64,000 nt of DNA from Desulfospira joergensenii DSM 10085 (GCF_000420085.1 NZ_ATUG01000003.1:868001-932000), one strand, 5' to 3'; shown: positions 7,539-17,301, numbered from the stretch's first letter. The notes: generated by a model not told the origin, from the sequence alone. Numbers and translations: made by a program.

Positions 7539-9593
7539 ATGCGATATGATGTAACCCGGACAACCTGCCCCTATTGCGGATGCGGGTGCCAGATGCTGCT
7601 GGAGGCAATGGATGGAAAGCTTGTTTCCACCATGCCCCTGAAGGAAACAGATATGAACGGGGGAAAGCTCTGCATCAAGGGACTCAACGCCCATGAATTC
7701 GTTCACAGCAAAGACCGCCTTACCCGGCCCCTGATCCGGGAAAACGGCCGCTTAAAGGAAACCGACTGGGACACGGCCCTGGACACCATCGTTTCCGGAT
7801 TTTCCAGGATCAAAGAGCAGCACGGAAGCGACAGCCTTGCCTTTTTCAGTTCGGCCCGGTGCACCAACGAGGAAAACTTTCTTCTCCAGAAACTGAGCCG
7901 GGCAGGTTTCGGCACCAACAATGTCGACCATTGCGCCCGTCTCTGACACGCGCCCACAGTGGCAGGTCTTGCCGCTGCATTCGGAAGCGGGGCCATGACC
8001 AACTCCATTGCGGAAATCGCCGGGGCAGACTGCCTCCTGGTCGTGGGATCCAACACCACCGAAGCCCATCCCCTGATTGCCCGCCGCATATTCGAGGCCC
8101 GGAAAGCCGGGGCCAAACTCATTGTCGTGGACCCCAGGAAGATCCAGCTGGCCAGCCTGGCCGACATCCATGTCCAGCTCAATTTCGGATCAGACATTGC
8201 CTTTTTCAACGGGGTGATGAACGAGATCCTGGAAAACAACTGGCATGACAGGGAATTTATCGCCCGGAGAACCGAAGATTTTGAGGAACTTAAAAAGAAT
8301 GTCCGGGCCTATCCCCTGGAAAAGGCCGCGGAACTCTCCGGGGTTCCCAAGGAAACCATCCACCAGGTGGCCAGGCTCTATGCCGGATCGAAAAATTCAA
8401 GCATCCTGTATACCCTTGGAATCACGGAACATGCCCACGGGGTCGACAACGTCAAGACCCTGGCCAACCTCTCCCTGATCACCGGCCAGATCGGCAAGGC
8501 CTCCAGCGGTGTCAATCCCCTGAGGGGGCAGAACAACGTCCAGGGAGCCTGTGACATGGGGGCCCTGCCCAACGTATATCCGGGCTACCAGCCGGTTACG
8601 GACCCGGAGGTCCGGGCCAAGTTCCAGGAAGCCTGGGGCCGGGACCTGTCCGATGGAATCGGAAAGACCATCCCCGAGGTCATGGACGGCCTGATCGAAG
8701 GATCTGTCAAAGGACTCTATATCTTCGGGGAAAACTCCGTTGAAGGTGACCCCAATACCGCCCATGTGCGCAAGGCCCTGGATGCGGCCGAACTCCTGGT
8801 GGTCCAGGATATCTTCCTGACATCAACGGCTGAGATGGCCGATGTGGTTCTGCCCGGGGCGGCCTGGGCCGAGATTGACGGCACCTTTACCAACAGCGAA
8901 CGAAGGGTGCAGAGGGTGAGAAAAGCCGTGGACCCGCCTGAAAACGCCCTGCCCAACTGGCAGATCTTTTCAGCCCTGGGAACCCGGCTGGGCCTTTCCA
9001 TGGACTATCCCGACGCTGAATCCATTTTCCGGGAAATGGCCGGACTGACACCGTCCTTTGCCGGAATCACCTATGACCGGATCCGCTCCCTGGGCATTCA
9101 ATGGCCCTGCCCCGGGCCCAGTCACCCGGGCACCCCTTTTCTGCACCAGGGAAATTTTACCCGGGGAAAAGCCAGATTCCATGCCATTGTTCACAGGCCG
9201 TCCAGGGAAAAGCCCGATACTGAGTATCCTTTTCTGCTGACCACGGGCCGGCGGTACGCCCACTACAATACAAGCACCATGACCGGCAGATGCCCTTCCC
9301 TGAACCGGGAATTTCCAAAACCCAAAGCCCAGATGAACCAGGAGGATGCAGCAGAGATGGGGCTTGAACCCGGGGATCGGATCCTAGTCTCCTCCAGGCG
9401 GGGCCGGGTCGTCACACCGGTGGAATTCGGCCATATCGTCCCCAAAGGGGCGATTTTCATGGACTTTCATTTCATGAATGCCAATTCAAACCAATTGCTG
9501 GGCACCTTTCTGGACCCTGTGTCCAAAACACCCGACTACAAGGTCTGCGCCGTGGGGATTGAAAAGGCTTCCAGTGAGAAAATGGCCGGGTAA
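7539..9593 (+). CDS. fdhA: Selenocysteine formate dehydrogenase, catalytic subunit
   Basis: A 684-residue enzyme if the in-frame TGA at 7944 is read as selenocysteine (residue 136). It oxidises formate or reduces CO2 at a bis-MGD Mo or W centre. The N-terminal 4Fe-4S motif is CPYCGCGC (about residue 9). The active site reads HCARL-Sec-HAPTVAGL, close to E. coli FdhF. The C-terminal dinucleotide-binding domain has TTGRRYAHYNTSTMTGR and GDRILVSSRRGRV. There is no Tat signal, so it is cytoplasmic, and no beta or gamma subunit lies beside it, so its redox partner is elsewhere. The ATG at 7539 has an AGGAA site; an in-frame ATG at 7491 is less likely. Confidence 0.93.
7944..7985 (+). promoter_or_regulatory. 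UGA selenocysteine codon and bacterial SECIS hairpin
   Basis: TGA at 7944-7946 is followed by TGA-CAC, and 12 bases further on by the stem-loop GGCA-GGTCT-TGCC (7961-7973). The apical AGGTCT lies at the same distance from the UGA as in the E. coli fdhF SECIS. Sequence before and after the TGA is continuous in one frame and conserved, so this is recoding and not a stop. Confidence 0.92.
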
Positions 9594-9656
9594 AAACTAT
9601 ATACTGCCGGGTCCCTAATTTTCCCTGGGGCAGGTGAAAGAACGGATCTGCCCGCC

Positions 9657-10529
9657 CTATTCCAGGCCCAGGCGTAAAGGGGAGAACAGGCCCTGGAAGG
9701 TCAGTTCCGCAGGGCCCTGGAGGGAAAGACTTTCCTCTCCAGCATCGACAATCAACCTGTGTCCCTTCCGGGTCAGGAGAACGGCCTCTTGGTCGGTATG
9801 GCCCAGCAGACGGGACAAAAACTGAGTGGAGGCCGAGCCGGTCCCGCAGGCAAAGGTCTCATCCTCCACCCCCCTTTCAAATGTCCTTATCTTAATGGTC
9901 TTCGAATCCAGGACCTGGGCAAAGTTGACGTTGACCCCTGCCGGAGCGAACTCGCCATGGATTCGGATCTGCCGGCCCAGCCCGCAGACATCCACCTCTT
10001 CTGTGTCCTCAACAAAGACCACGGCGTGGGGTACGCCCACCACCACACGGTGAACTTCAAGGGACCGGCCCTGGATATCCAGGGCCATGTTCAGGCCGAT
10101 ATCCCTGGGAGGGGGAAGGCTGATCCTTACCTGGCCGGCATGGGCATCCTTTTGGATCACCCTGGCCCGGACCCGGCCGGCCAGGGTTCCGAATTCATGT
10201 TCTGCCGGGGCCATTCCCAGGGCATGGGCCAGCCACGCCGCACACCTTGCCGCGTTGCCGCACATCTCTCCAAAGCTGCCGTCTTTGTTGAAAAAATGCC
10301 AGACATAGGCAAGGTCCTGCTCGGTTCCAGGGGGCCGGTCCAGGAAAAAAAGACCGTCTGCGTGAATTCCCAGCCCTCTGCGGCACAGGACCCGGGCCCA
10401 TTTTCCCATCCGGTCCCTTCCAAGACCAAGTTCACGGTTGTCAATGATGATGAAATCATTGCCGCACCCATGCATCTTGTAAAAGGGCACGCCCTTGGGA
10501 AAAAAATTCAGATTTCCTGCTTTCTTCAT
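9657..10529 (-). CDS. dapF: Diaminopimelate epimerase
   Basis: A 290-residue DapF that interconverts LL- and meso-diaminopimelate (lysine and peptidoglycan synthesis). Both catalytic cysteine motifs are present: EMCGNAARC and ETFACGTGSAS. KMHGCGNDFIIID and APAGVNVNFAQ are also as in the family. The N-terminus has about a dozen extra residues (MKKAGNLNFFPKG) before the usual FYKMHGCGND. It overlaps the M55 peptidase gene by four bases (ATGA), so it is the last gene of a dipeptide-transport operon and not part of a dap cluster. That context suggests use of imported wall peptides, though it may also be the housekeeping copy. Confidence 0.93.
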   Translation of the reverse strand: MKKAGNLNFFPKGVPFYKMHGCGNDFIIIDNRELGLGRDRMGKWARVLCRRGLGIHADGLFFLDRPPGTEQDLAYVWHFFNKDGSFGEMCGNAARCAAWLAHALGMAPAEHEFGTLAGRVRARVIQKDAHAGQVRISLPPPRDIGLNMALDIQGRSLEVHRVVVGVPHAVVFVEDTEEVDVCGLGRQIRIHGEFAPAGVNVNFAQVLDSKTIKIRTFERGVEDETFACGTGSASTQFLSRLLGHTDQEAVLLTRKGHRLIVDAGEESLSLQGPAELTFQGLFSPLRLGLE

Positions 10530-11353
10530 ATAAAAGGCACAAGCTCCACCAGGTCTGCAATGGCCGCAAAAGCCTGATAGGCTGTAAAATAATCCTTTGC
10601 CCTGTATTCCAGGGTATCCCCGCTCACCCTTTGGGTGCCCGGCAGCCGAAGGGCACGGTCAATACCCGAGGCCGTTGTAAGGCGGACCTCCATGGTCACC
10701 TCTCCGGGATCCAATACCAGAGGGGAGATCCCGTCCATACGGGATATGGCTTTTTGCACGGCCCGGTATACCTTGTCCCGGCACTTTACCGGATGGGAAC
10801 AGATTCCGGCATAGGCCCCGATGGATTCCTTGACCTGGGCCGTCTCAATCTCCGGTATCAGCTGGGACGCTTCCCGGCAGGCCACCTGGTCACCGGATAT
10901 CATGATAACCGGAACATTGTAAACACCGGCGATCAGTGCGTTTAAACCGATTTCCCCCACCCTGAGGCCGTTGAACTTCAATTCCGAGACCCGGCCGTGA
11001 AAGATGTGGGCGATGGCGGCATCTGCCATTCCGGCCATTCCGTGATACCCCACAAAACATACCCCGTCCATGCCCCGGTCCACCCCCTCCATCATGGCCA
11101 GGGGCCTGGGAGAACCCATGATGAGTCCTGCCCGCTCATCCAGGTCTTCGGGGAAAAGGTTGAGCCCCACGTTGTGGGCATCGACCACCAGGACTTCTGA
11201 AGCGCCTGAATCAAAGGCTCCCCTTACGGCGGCGTTGACCTCCTCGGTCATAAACTTTCTGGCCCGGAGGTACTCCCTTTCCTGGACACCGGAATGCTCC
11301 CTGCGAACCACGGAACCGATGCCTTCGATGTCTGCTGAAATCAATATTTTCAT
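10526..11353 (-). CDS. M55 family D-aminopeptidase (DppA-like)
   Basis: A 275-residue zinc D-aminopeptidase of family M55. The family type, B. subtilis DppA, releases D-Ala and similar residues from D-peptides as a self-compartmentalising decamer. Visible metal and catalytic segments are ISADIEGIGSV at the N-terminus, REHSG, VVDAHN, GYHGMAG and an AHIFHG motif. Length is normal. It lies directly behind the dipeptide transporter genes and overlaps dapF, so the operon imports a peptide, removes an N-terminal D-residue and may feed diaminopimelate onward. B. subtilis has the same pairing of this peptidase with a dipeptide ABC transporter. Substrate is inferred. Confidence 0.9.
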   Translation of the reverse strand: MKILISADIEGIGSVVRREHSGVQEREYLRARKFMTEEVNAAVRGAFDSGASEVLVVDAHNVGLNLFPEDLDERAGLIMGSPRPLAMMEGVDRGMDGVCFVGYHGMAGMADAAIAHIFHGRVSELKFNGLRVGEIGLNALIAGVYNVPVIMISGDQVACREASQLIPEIETAQVKESIGAYAGICSHPVKCRDKVYRAVQKAISRMDGISPLVLDPGEVTMEVRLTTASGIDRALRLPGTQRVSGDTLEYRAKDYFTAYQAFAAIADLVELVPFI

Positions 11354-11428
11354 GCTGTTTTTTCCTGTTCAATCTTCATGGGTTTATATTATAGGTCTTC
11401 TTCCCGGGAGGGACTCCTTCCCCGGATT

Positions 11429-12394
11429 TTATCCGTACAAGTGGCAGTCCACCCAGTGATCCTCGGCCACCCGGACCCGGGGCGGGGGAACCTCACGGCA
11501 TTGCTCCATTACCCGGCCGCACCTTGGGGCAAACCCGCATCCTTTGGGCAGATCCATGGGGCTTGGAACATCTCCCCCGAGCACGGACAGGGTCTGCCTG
11601 CGAAAGGGATCGGGCCTGGGCACCGAAGCGATCAGGGCAGTTGAATAGGGGTGGCAGGGATTTGAAAAGAACCTCTCTTTGGGCGCTGTTTCCACGATAC
11701 GGCCCAGGTACATCACGGCGATTCTTCTGCTGATATGACGGACCACTGCCAGGTCGTGGGAGATAAAGAGATAGGCGTAATTGTACTTTTCCTGAAGCCT
11801 GACCACCAGGTTCAGGATCTGGGCCTGTACGGAAACATCCAGGGCCGAAGTGGGTTCGTCAAAGACAACAAACTCCGGGCCGGTAATCAAAGCCCTTGCG
11901 ATGCCGATGCGCTGTCTTTGTCCCCCTGAAAATTCATGGGGATACCGGTCCAGATGCCCGGAGTCCAGCCCCACATCCTGCAGCACGGCAGATACCCGCC
12001 GGGTCAGATCTCTTCCCTGGATCCCCTGTTGTATTTTCAAAGGATAGCCTACGATCTTTCTGACCGTCATCCTGGGGTCCAGGGAAGACTGGGGATCCTG
12101 GAAAACCATCTGCAGTTTTCCCAGGACGGATCTAAACCGGTTTTCCTTCATCCCAAGGATATTCTCTCCCCGGAACAAGACCTTTCCGCCGGTGGGCGGC
12201 ACCAGCCGCAGGATGCAATTGCCCACCGTGGATTTTCCGGATCCGGATTCGCCCACAAGGCCCAGGGTCTCTCCGGAATCCACCTGGAGGGAAACTTGAT
12301 CCACGGCCCTCAATTTCCTGGAGGAGGAGCCCCAAAACCCCTGCCCGACCTTAAATTCCTTGACAAGATTCTGGGTTTCAATCACCGGACTCAT
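11429..12394 (-). CDS. Di/oligopeptide ABC transporter ATP-binding protein (DppF/OppF type)
   Basis: A 321-residue ATPase that powers peptide import. Walker A is GLVGESGSGKST, the Q-loop region is MVFQDPQSSLDPR, the signature is LSGGQ-like (EFSGGQRQRIGIARAL), Walker B is FVVFDEPTSALD and the H-loop is FISHDLAVV. The C-terminal oligopeptide-transporter extension is present (PKGCGFAPRCGRVMEQC), with the cysteines that in some members bind an Fe-S cluster. It overlaps the other ATPase gene by four bases and precedes the M55 peptidase by 75 bases. DppD and DppF normally form a heterodimer. Confidence 0.92.
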   Translation of the reverse strand: MSPVIETQNLVKEFKVGQGFWGSSSRKLRAVDQVSLQVDSGETLGLVGESGSGKSTVGNCILRLVPPTGGKVLFRGENILGMKENRFRSVLGKLQMVFQDPQSSLDPRMTVRKIVGYPLKIQQGIQGRDLTRRVSAVLQDVGLDSGHLDRYPHEFSGGQRQRIGIARALITGPEFVVFDEPTSALDVSVQAQILNLVVRLQEKYNYAYLFISHDLAVVRHISRRIAVMYLGRIVETAPKERFFSNPCHPYSTALIASVPRPDPFRRQTLSVLGGDVPSPMDLPKGCGFAPRCGRVMEQCREVPPPRVRVAEDHWVDCHLYG

Positions 12395-13380
12395 CTGTCC
12401 TCTCCTTGTTCCGGGCCCGCCGTTTCCACGGCATGGCAGGCCACGTAATGGTCCGGGGAAACCGCTTCCAGCTCAGGCACCCGGATGTCACAGGGGGTGA
12501 TTCGATCTTCGCACCTGGGGTGGAACCGGCATCCCTTGGGCGGATCGATCAATCCGGGAACGTTTCCCGGAATCGAATGGAGGCAGCCCGTTCCGTCCAT
12601 GTCCGGGATGGAGGCAATAAGGCCCCGGGTATAGGGGTGCCTGGGATCTGAGAACAACTGCTTTACCGGGGCGGTCTCCACGACCCGGCCGGCGTACATC
12701 ACGGCCACGCGGTCGCATACCTGGGCAACCACCCCCATGTCATGGGTAATCATGAGAACGGAAATATCCCGTTCCCGGCTCAATTTCATAAGGATGGCCA
12801 ACACCTGTCCCTGGACGGTCACATCAAGGGCGGTGGTGGGCTCGTCTGCGATCAGAAGATCCGGACCGCAGACCAGTTCCATGGCGATCATTACCCTCTG
12901 TCTCATCCCGCCGGAAAGCTCATGGGGGTATTTTTTGAGCACGGCCAGAGGATCCGGCATCTGAACCCTGGACAGCATGTCCGCACAGAGTTCCTCAGCC
13001 TGCCTGCCCCTGAGCCTGCGGTGGATCCGGATCACCTCCCGCATCTGGTTCCCCACGGTGAAAACCGGATTCAGGCAGCTCATGGGTTCCTGGAAGATCA
13101 TGGAGATCTCGTTTCCCCGGATCCCGCGCATTCTCTTTTTCGACGCCCGGGTCAGATCTTCTCCCTTAAACCGGATACTGCCCGAACCGATTTTTCCGGG
13201 GGGCATGGGAATCAGCCCCAGAACGGCACGGGCGGTTACGGACTTTCCGCACCCGCTCTCCCCGACCAGGCCGAGAATCTCGCCTTTTTCCACGGAGAGT
13301 CTGACCCGGTCAAGGACACTGGAGGTCCCCTGGTAGTTGGTAAAGGTAACACTCAGATTATGGATTTCCAGCAAGGGCAT
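12391..13380 (-). CDS. Di/oligopeptide ABC transporter ATP-binding protein (DppD/OppD type)
   Basis: A 329-residue ATPase, partner of the preceding entry. Walker A GLVGESGCGKS, Q-loop MIFQEPMSCLNP, signature HELSGGMRQRVMIAMEL, Walker B LLIADEPTTALD, H-loop MITHDMGVV, and the C-terminal PKGCRFHPRC extension. I start at the ATG at 13380 (MPLLEIHNLSV), eight bases after the permease stop. A longer in-frame reading overlaps the permease gene and encodes unrelated sequence. Confidence 0.92.
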   Translation of the reverse strand: MPLLEIHNLSVTFTNYQGTSSVLDRVRLSVEKGEILGLVGESGCGKSVTARAVLGLIPMPPGKIGSGSIRFKGEDLTRASKKRMRGIRGNEISMIFQEPMSCLNPVFTVGNQMREVIRIHRRLRGRQAEELCADMLSRVQMPDPLAVLKKYPHELSGGMRQRVMIAMELVCGPDLLIADEPTTALDVTVQGQVLAILMKLSRERDISVLMITHDMGVVAQVCDRVAVMYAGRVVETAPVKQLFSDPRHPYTRGLIASIPDMDGTGCLHSIPGNVPGLIDPPKGCRFHPRCEDRITPCDIRVPELEAVSPDHYVACHAVETAGPEQGEDR

Positions 13381-13388
13381 CTGTCGGA

Positions 13389-14258
13389 TCACCTTCTTAT
13401 CCTGGGGTCCATGATGTCCCGCAGGGCGTCTCCCAGGACATTGAACCCGATTACGGTCAAGAGGATGAAAAGGCCGGGAAAGGTCGCATACCACCATTGA
13501 TCCATTAAAAATTTCCTGCCCACGCTGATCATGGCCCCCCATTCGGGAGCCGGGGGCTGGGCTCCCAGCCCGATGAAGCTGAGGGAGGCGGCAATGAGAA
13601 TGGTATCGCCCAGGGTCAGGGTAGCCAGCACGATCACCGAGTTCATGCAGTTGGGAAGGATATGGTTGAAGATAATCCATGGATTCCCGGCCCCGGACAC
13701 CCGGGCGGCAGAGACAAACTGCATCTCTTTTACGCAGAGGGCGTCCCCCCGGACCAGCCGGGCAAACTTCGGGATCATCACAAAGGCCACGGCCATGATG
13801 GCATTGTTGAGACTGGGTCCCAGGGCGGCCGCCAGGGCCATGGCAAGGACCAGGGAAGGAAAGGATAGGATGACATCCATGAGACGCATGATGATATTGT
13901 CCACCCGGCCGCCGTAAAAACCGGCAACCGCCCCCACAAGGGATCCGATTCCCCCGGAGATCAGGATGACCAGGAAACCGATCCTCAGGGATATCCGGGC
14001 CCCGAACATCACCCGGGTAAAGATATCCCTTCCCACCTCGTCCGTACCGAAAAAATGAACAGAGCCCGGAGGCTGCAGCCTTTCTCCAAGACTGATCCGG
14101 ATGGGATCAAAGGGGGCGAGAACATCGGCAAAAACCGCCATCAGTGTCATGGTCGTCAAGATAATAATCCCGGCAACTGCAACTGGATTTTTCTTGAGCA
14201 GTTCCAGGGTCAGAAGAATCTCACGCCATTTTGAATGATTTGCCAAGGAGAATTTCAA
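13389..14258 (-). CDS. Di/oligopeptide ABC transporter permease (DppC type)
   Basis: A 289-residue inner-membrane permease with about six transmembrane helices. The N-terminal OppC-type segment is followed by GTDEVGRDIFTRVMFGARISL, typical of DppC/OppC. The coupling-helix (EAA) motif is AARVSGAGNPWIIFNHILPN. The start codon appears to be TTG, ten bases beyond the upstream stop, with GGGGCGG as the likely ribosome site; no ATG gives a sensible N-terminus. Confidence 0.92.
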   Translation of the reverse strand: MKFSLANHSKWREILLTLELLKKNPVAVAGIIILTTMTLMAVFADVLAPFDPIRISLGERLQPPGSVHFFGTDEVGRDIFTRVMFGARISLRIGFLVILISGGIGSLVGAVAGFYGGRVDNIIMRLMDVILSFPSLVLAMALAAALGPSLNNAIMAVAFVMIPKFARLVRGDALCVKEMQFVSAARVSGAGNPWIIFNHILPNCMNSVIVLATLTLGDTILIAASLSFIGLGAQPPAPEWGAMISVGRKFLMDQWWYATFPGLFILLTVIGFNVLGDALRDIMDPRIRR

Positions 14259-14268
14259 TGATCCGCCC

Positions 14269-15279
14269 CTAGTAGGTGATTTTCGGGTTCAAAAAGGCAT
14301 AGAGCACATCAACGGCCAGGTTGATGGAAACATATACCAGTGAAACAACAAGGGTGAACCCCATGATGGCCGGAAAATCGAGGTAATTCACAGAATCCAC
14401 CACATATTTTCCCATGCCGGGCCACCCGAAAATGGTTTCCGTTAAAATAGCCCCCCCCAGCAGTTCTCCAAAGGAGAGTCCCGTAATGGTCACCGTGGGG
14501 ATCAAAGAATTCTTAAACGCATGTTTCACCACGACCATCCACTCGGAGACGCCGTTTGCCCGGGCCGTAACGATATAATCCTGTCCCAGGACCTCGATCA
14601 TGGACGATCTGACAATCCGGGTGATAATGGCAAGATAGACATAGGAAAGGCAGAAGGCCGGCATGAGAAGATGGGTGGCCGCATTGAAGAACTTGTCCAT
14701 GCTGCCCTCAAGCAATGTGTCAATCAGGTAAAGACCGGTCACGTAAACCGGTGGAGAGAAATCAATATCCAGACGGCCCGATCCCGGCAGCCAGCCCAGG
14801 TTTCTATAGAAAAGCAGAAGCAGCATCAGCCCGAGCCAGAACACCGGCATGGATACCCCGAACACGGAAAAAATACGGGTGCAATGATCTATCAGCCGGT
14901 TTCTGTTCACCGCCGAAAGAATTCCCAGGGGGATTCCGACAAAAAGGCAGATTCCGATACTGGCAAGGGTGAGTTCCAGGGTGGCCGGGAAAAAATCATA
15001 TAGATCCCGGGTCACCGGCCGGTGATTCCGGATGGATATGCCCAGGTCTGCCTTTGCCAGGCCGGATATAAAGCGGAAATATTGGACGGCCAGGGGTTTG
15101 TCCAGTCCGTGTTGTTTGCGGATATTTTCAACGGCCTGCCGGCTGGCCTTGGGCCCTGCGATCATCTTTGCCGGATCCCCGGGAATGGCATGGGAAATCA
15201 CAAAGACCATGATGGTTACCCCGAACAGGACCGGGGCCAGATAAAGCAGGCGTCTTAAAATATAGCGGATGATTCTCAT
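14269..15279 (-). CDS. Di/oligopeptide ABC transporter permease (DppB type)
   Basis: A 336-residue permease with six predicted membrane helices. It has the DppB N-terminus (IRYILRRLLYLAPVLFGVTIMVFVISHAIPGDP), the DLGISIRNHRPV periplasmic segment and the coupling motif ARANGVSEWMVVVKHAFKN. It ends KITY ten bases before the next permease. The ATG at 15279 follows the binding-protein stop by about 90 bases on the transcribed strand. Confidence 0.92.
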   Translation of the reverse strand: MRIIRYILRRLLYLAPVLFGVTIMVFVISHAIPGDPAKMIAGPKASRQAVENIRKQHGLDKPLAVQYFRFISGLAKADLGISIRNHRPVTRDLYDFFPATLELTLASIGICLFVGIPLGILSAVNRNRLIDHCTRIFSVFGVSMPVFWLGLMLLLLFYRNLGWLPGSGRLDIDFSPPVYVTGLYLIDTLLEGSMDKFFNAATHLLMPAFCLSYVYLAIITRIVRSSMIEVLGQDYIVTARANGVSEWMVVVKHAFKNSLIPTVTITGLSFGELLGGAILTETIFGWPGMGKYVVDSVNYLDFPAIMGFTLVVSLVYVSINLAVDVLYAFLNPKITY

Positions 15280-15367
15280 AACCGTCCAGAGGCCGGATTA
15301 AATCATGCAGGACCCCGGGCTGGAAATTCTCCTTCCAGACCCGGAATCCTGCAGATCAAACCTCTTT

Positions 15368-16924
15368 TTATTCCTTCCAGATACTCTCAATATTGTACAT
15401 GGATTCCAGCATGGGATTGAACACATACCCTTTTACCGTCTTTCTCATGGGAACAATGGTCTGCACCTGATAGAGGAAAATATAGGGAGCCTCCTTCATG
15501 ATGATTTCCTGGGCCTCGTTGTAAAGAGCGGTCCTCTCGCCTTGGTCACTGGACGAAGCCGCATCACGGATCAATTGATCCACCTTGGAATTCTTGTAAA
15601 AACTGCGGTTCCCGGGAAGTCCCCAGTGTTTTGAATCAAACCAGAAATTCATAAACATGAAGGGATCGGCAAAATCAGGACTCCACGCTCCCAGACAGAG
15701 TTCAAAATCCCCCTTGTCCACCCGGTCCCTGAGGGTCGGGTTGGACATCAGTTCCAGCTTGAGGGTGACGCCGATATCGGCAAAGTTGCTCTGGAGGATG
15801 GTTGCGATCTGCTCCCATGAGGACCGGCGGCTGGAATAGATCAGGGTCAGGGTCAGGCCGTCCTTAATTCCGGCCTTTTGCAGCAGGGATTTGGCCTTTG
15901 CAACATCCCGGGAATGCTGAAACAGATCCGGCTTGTGGCCCCACATGCCCTTGGGAACGGGACCGCGCATCTGTACTCCGTTTCCCTGGAGAACATAATC
16001 GATAATCCCCTTGTAATCCACTGCATGGCAAAGGGCCTGGCGGACGTCTGCATTGTCCAGAACCGGTTTCTGGTTGTTGATATAAACATACTCCACAAGC
16101 TGGGAGGGAAAACGGCTGACTCTCAGATCAGGATTTTTTTCAAGGGCAGGAATCTGGTCGATGAGGATATTTTCGGCAATATCGATATCCCCCCTTTCCA
16201 GGGCCATACGCCGGTCTGAGGATTCGGACATGAATCGGATGACCACCTTTTTTACCTTTGGAGCCCCGCCCCAATAGTCAGGTTTTGCCTCCAGCACGGC
16301 ACGCTGTCCCCGGGTCCACTCCACCAGTTTGAAGGGACCCGAACCCATTGTATTTTCGGTCAGCCAGGCCTGGGCCTGGTCTTTATCCTTTTCATGGGCA
16401 AGCACCGCCGGGTTCACAATGGAAGCCCCATCCGTAGCCAGGGTTTGGAGAAAGGGCCCATAGGCGCTTTTAAGGGTAATTTCCAGGGAATAGGGATCTG
16501 TCACCTTCATGGATTTTATGGCCCCGATGTTGTCGGCAGGCCCTTTTCCGAGTTTCAGGGTTCTTTCAAAAGAAAATTTTACCGCCCGGGCATCCAGGAC
16601 GGAACCGTCCTCAAAATGGATCCCCTTCCGGATTTTAAAGGTCCAGACCAGGCCGTCTTTTGAAACCTCCCAGGACTCGGCCGCCTGGGGTTCGACCTCT
16701 GTGGAGCCCTTTCCGTTGACCACCTTGTATTTTACCAGCCGGTCATAGCAAGGATAAATCTGACGCCAGTCGTAATTATCGCTTGATACGCTGAAATCCA
16801 GCGTATGGATATCCGAAGAAACGCCGATCACAAGGGTGTCTGTCCCGGCGGCTCCTGCCAGGGGGATCCACGTCAGCACGGCCCCGAACAAAACCACCAA
16901 TAGCACTTTTACAAATTTTTTCAT
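15368..16924 (-). CDS. Peptide ABC transporter substrate-binding protein (family 5)
   Basis: A 518-residue periplasmic binding protein of the DppA/OppA family, first gene of the operon. The signal peptide is MKKFVKVLLVVLFGAVLTW with cleavage near AGAAG. The mature part has SSDIHTLDFSVSSDNY, the family motif KIRKGIHFEDGSVLDARAVKFSFER, and the late LLQKAGIKDGLTLTL. The ATG at 16924 has a strong AGGAGGAG site. The ligand cannot be read from sequence; the M55 peptidase and dapF downstream suggest D-amino-acid peptides, perhaps from peptidoglycan. Confidence 0.9.
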   Translation of the reverse strand: MKKFVKVLLVVLFGAVLTWIPLAGAAGTDTLVIGVSSDIHTLDFSVSSDNYDWRQIYPCYDRLVKYKVVNGKGSTEVEPQAAESWEVSKDGLVWTFKIRKGIHFEDGSVLDARAVKFSFERTLKLGKGPADNIGAIKSMKVTDPYSLEITLKSAYGPFLQTLATDGASIVNPAVLAHEKDKDQAQAWLTENTMGSGPFKLVEWTRGQRAVLEAKPDYWGGAPKVKKVVIRFMSESSDRRMALERGDIDIAENILIDQIPALEKNPDLRVSRFPSQLVEYVYINNQKPVLDNADVRQALCHAVDYKGIIDYVLQGNGVQMRGPVPKGMWGHKPDLFQHSRDVAKAKSLLQKAGIKDGLTLTLIYSSRRSSWEQIATILQSNFADIGVTLKLELMSNPTLRDRVDKGDFELCLGAWSPDFADPFMFMNFWFDSKHWGLPGNRSFYKNSKVDQLIRDAASSSDQGERTALYNEAQEIIMKEAPYIFLYQVQTIVPMRKTVKGYVFNPMLESMYNIESIWKE

Positions 16925-17184
16925 CGTTCTCCTCCTGTTGATTGATAATGGCAAAACCGGTTGCTGATTCAGCTTTGTAAAGAATGGGAAGAACCAGTGA
17001 ATTTTCTTTCCCGGTACACGGAAAGTCAGGTATGCTCTCCTGCACACCCGGCAGTGCATTTAGAATGCCCTTGAAATTTTACTAGGCCGGGGAGGAAAAA
17101 GCGCGGAACTGCTCCATCCGGAGATTTTCCCCTGTTGAAAAAGTCCTGGCCGCCATGTCCCTTTACAGACCGGTTTTGACCTGC

Positions 17185-17213
17185 ACTTTAATGTTCGTCT
17201 CCACCGGTGTCAA
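17185..17213 (-). promoter_or_regulatory. Sigma-70 type promoter for the peptide operon, with long leader
   Basis: Minus strand: TTGACA (17208-17213), 17 bases, TAAAGT (17185-17190). This would give a leader of about 250 bases before the binding-protein ATG at 16924. The gap 16925-17301 holds this leader and no credible gene. I saw small stems in the leader but no riboswitch that I recognise. Confidence 0.5.
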
Positions 17214-17301
17214 CACAAATTTTCCTGACCGGAAAAATTATATCGAATAAGTAAACTTTGCCGATCCTCCGGTCTGTTTAAATTTTTCCAGAACTGCCGG
17301 A

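Noticed and set aside
7944..7946. Stop codon or frameshift splitting fdhA
   Set aside because: The frame is identical on both sides, the context is the conserved selenocysteine site and a SECIS hairpin follows, so it is recoding.
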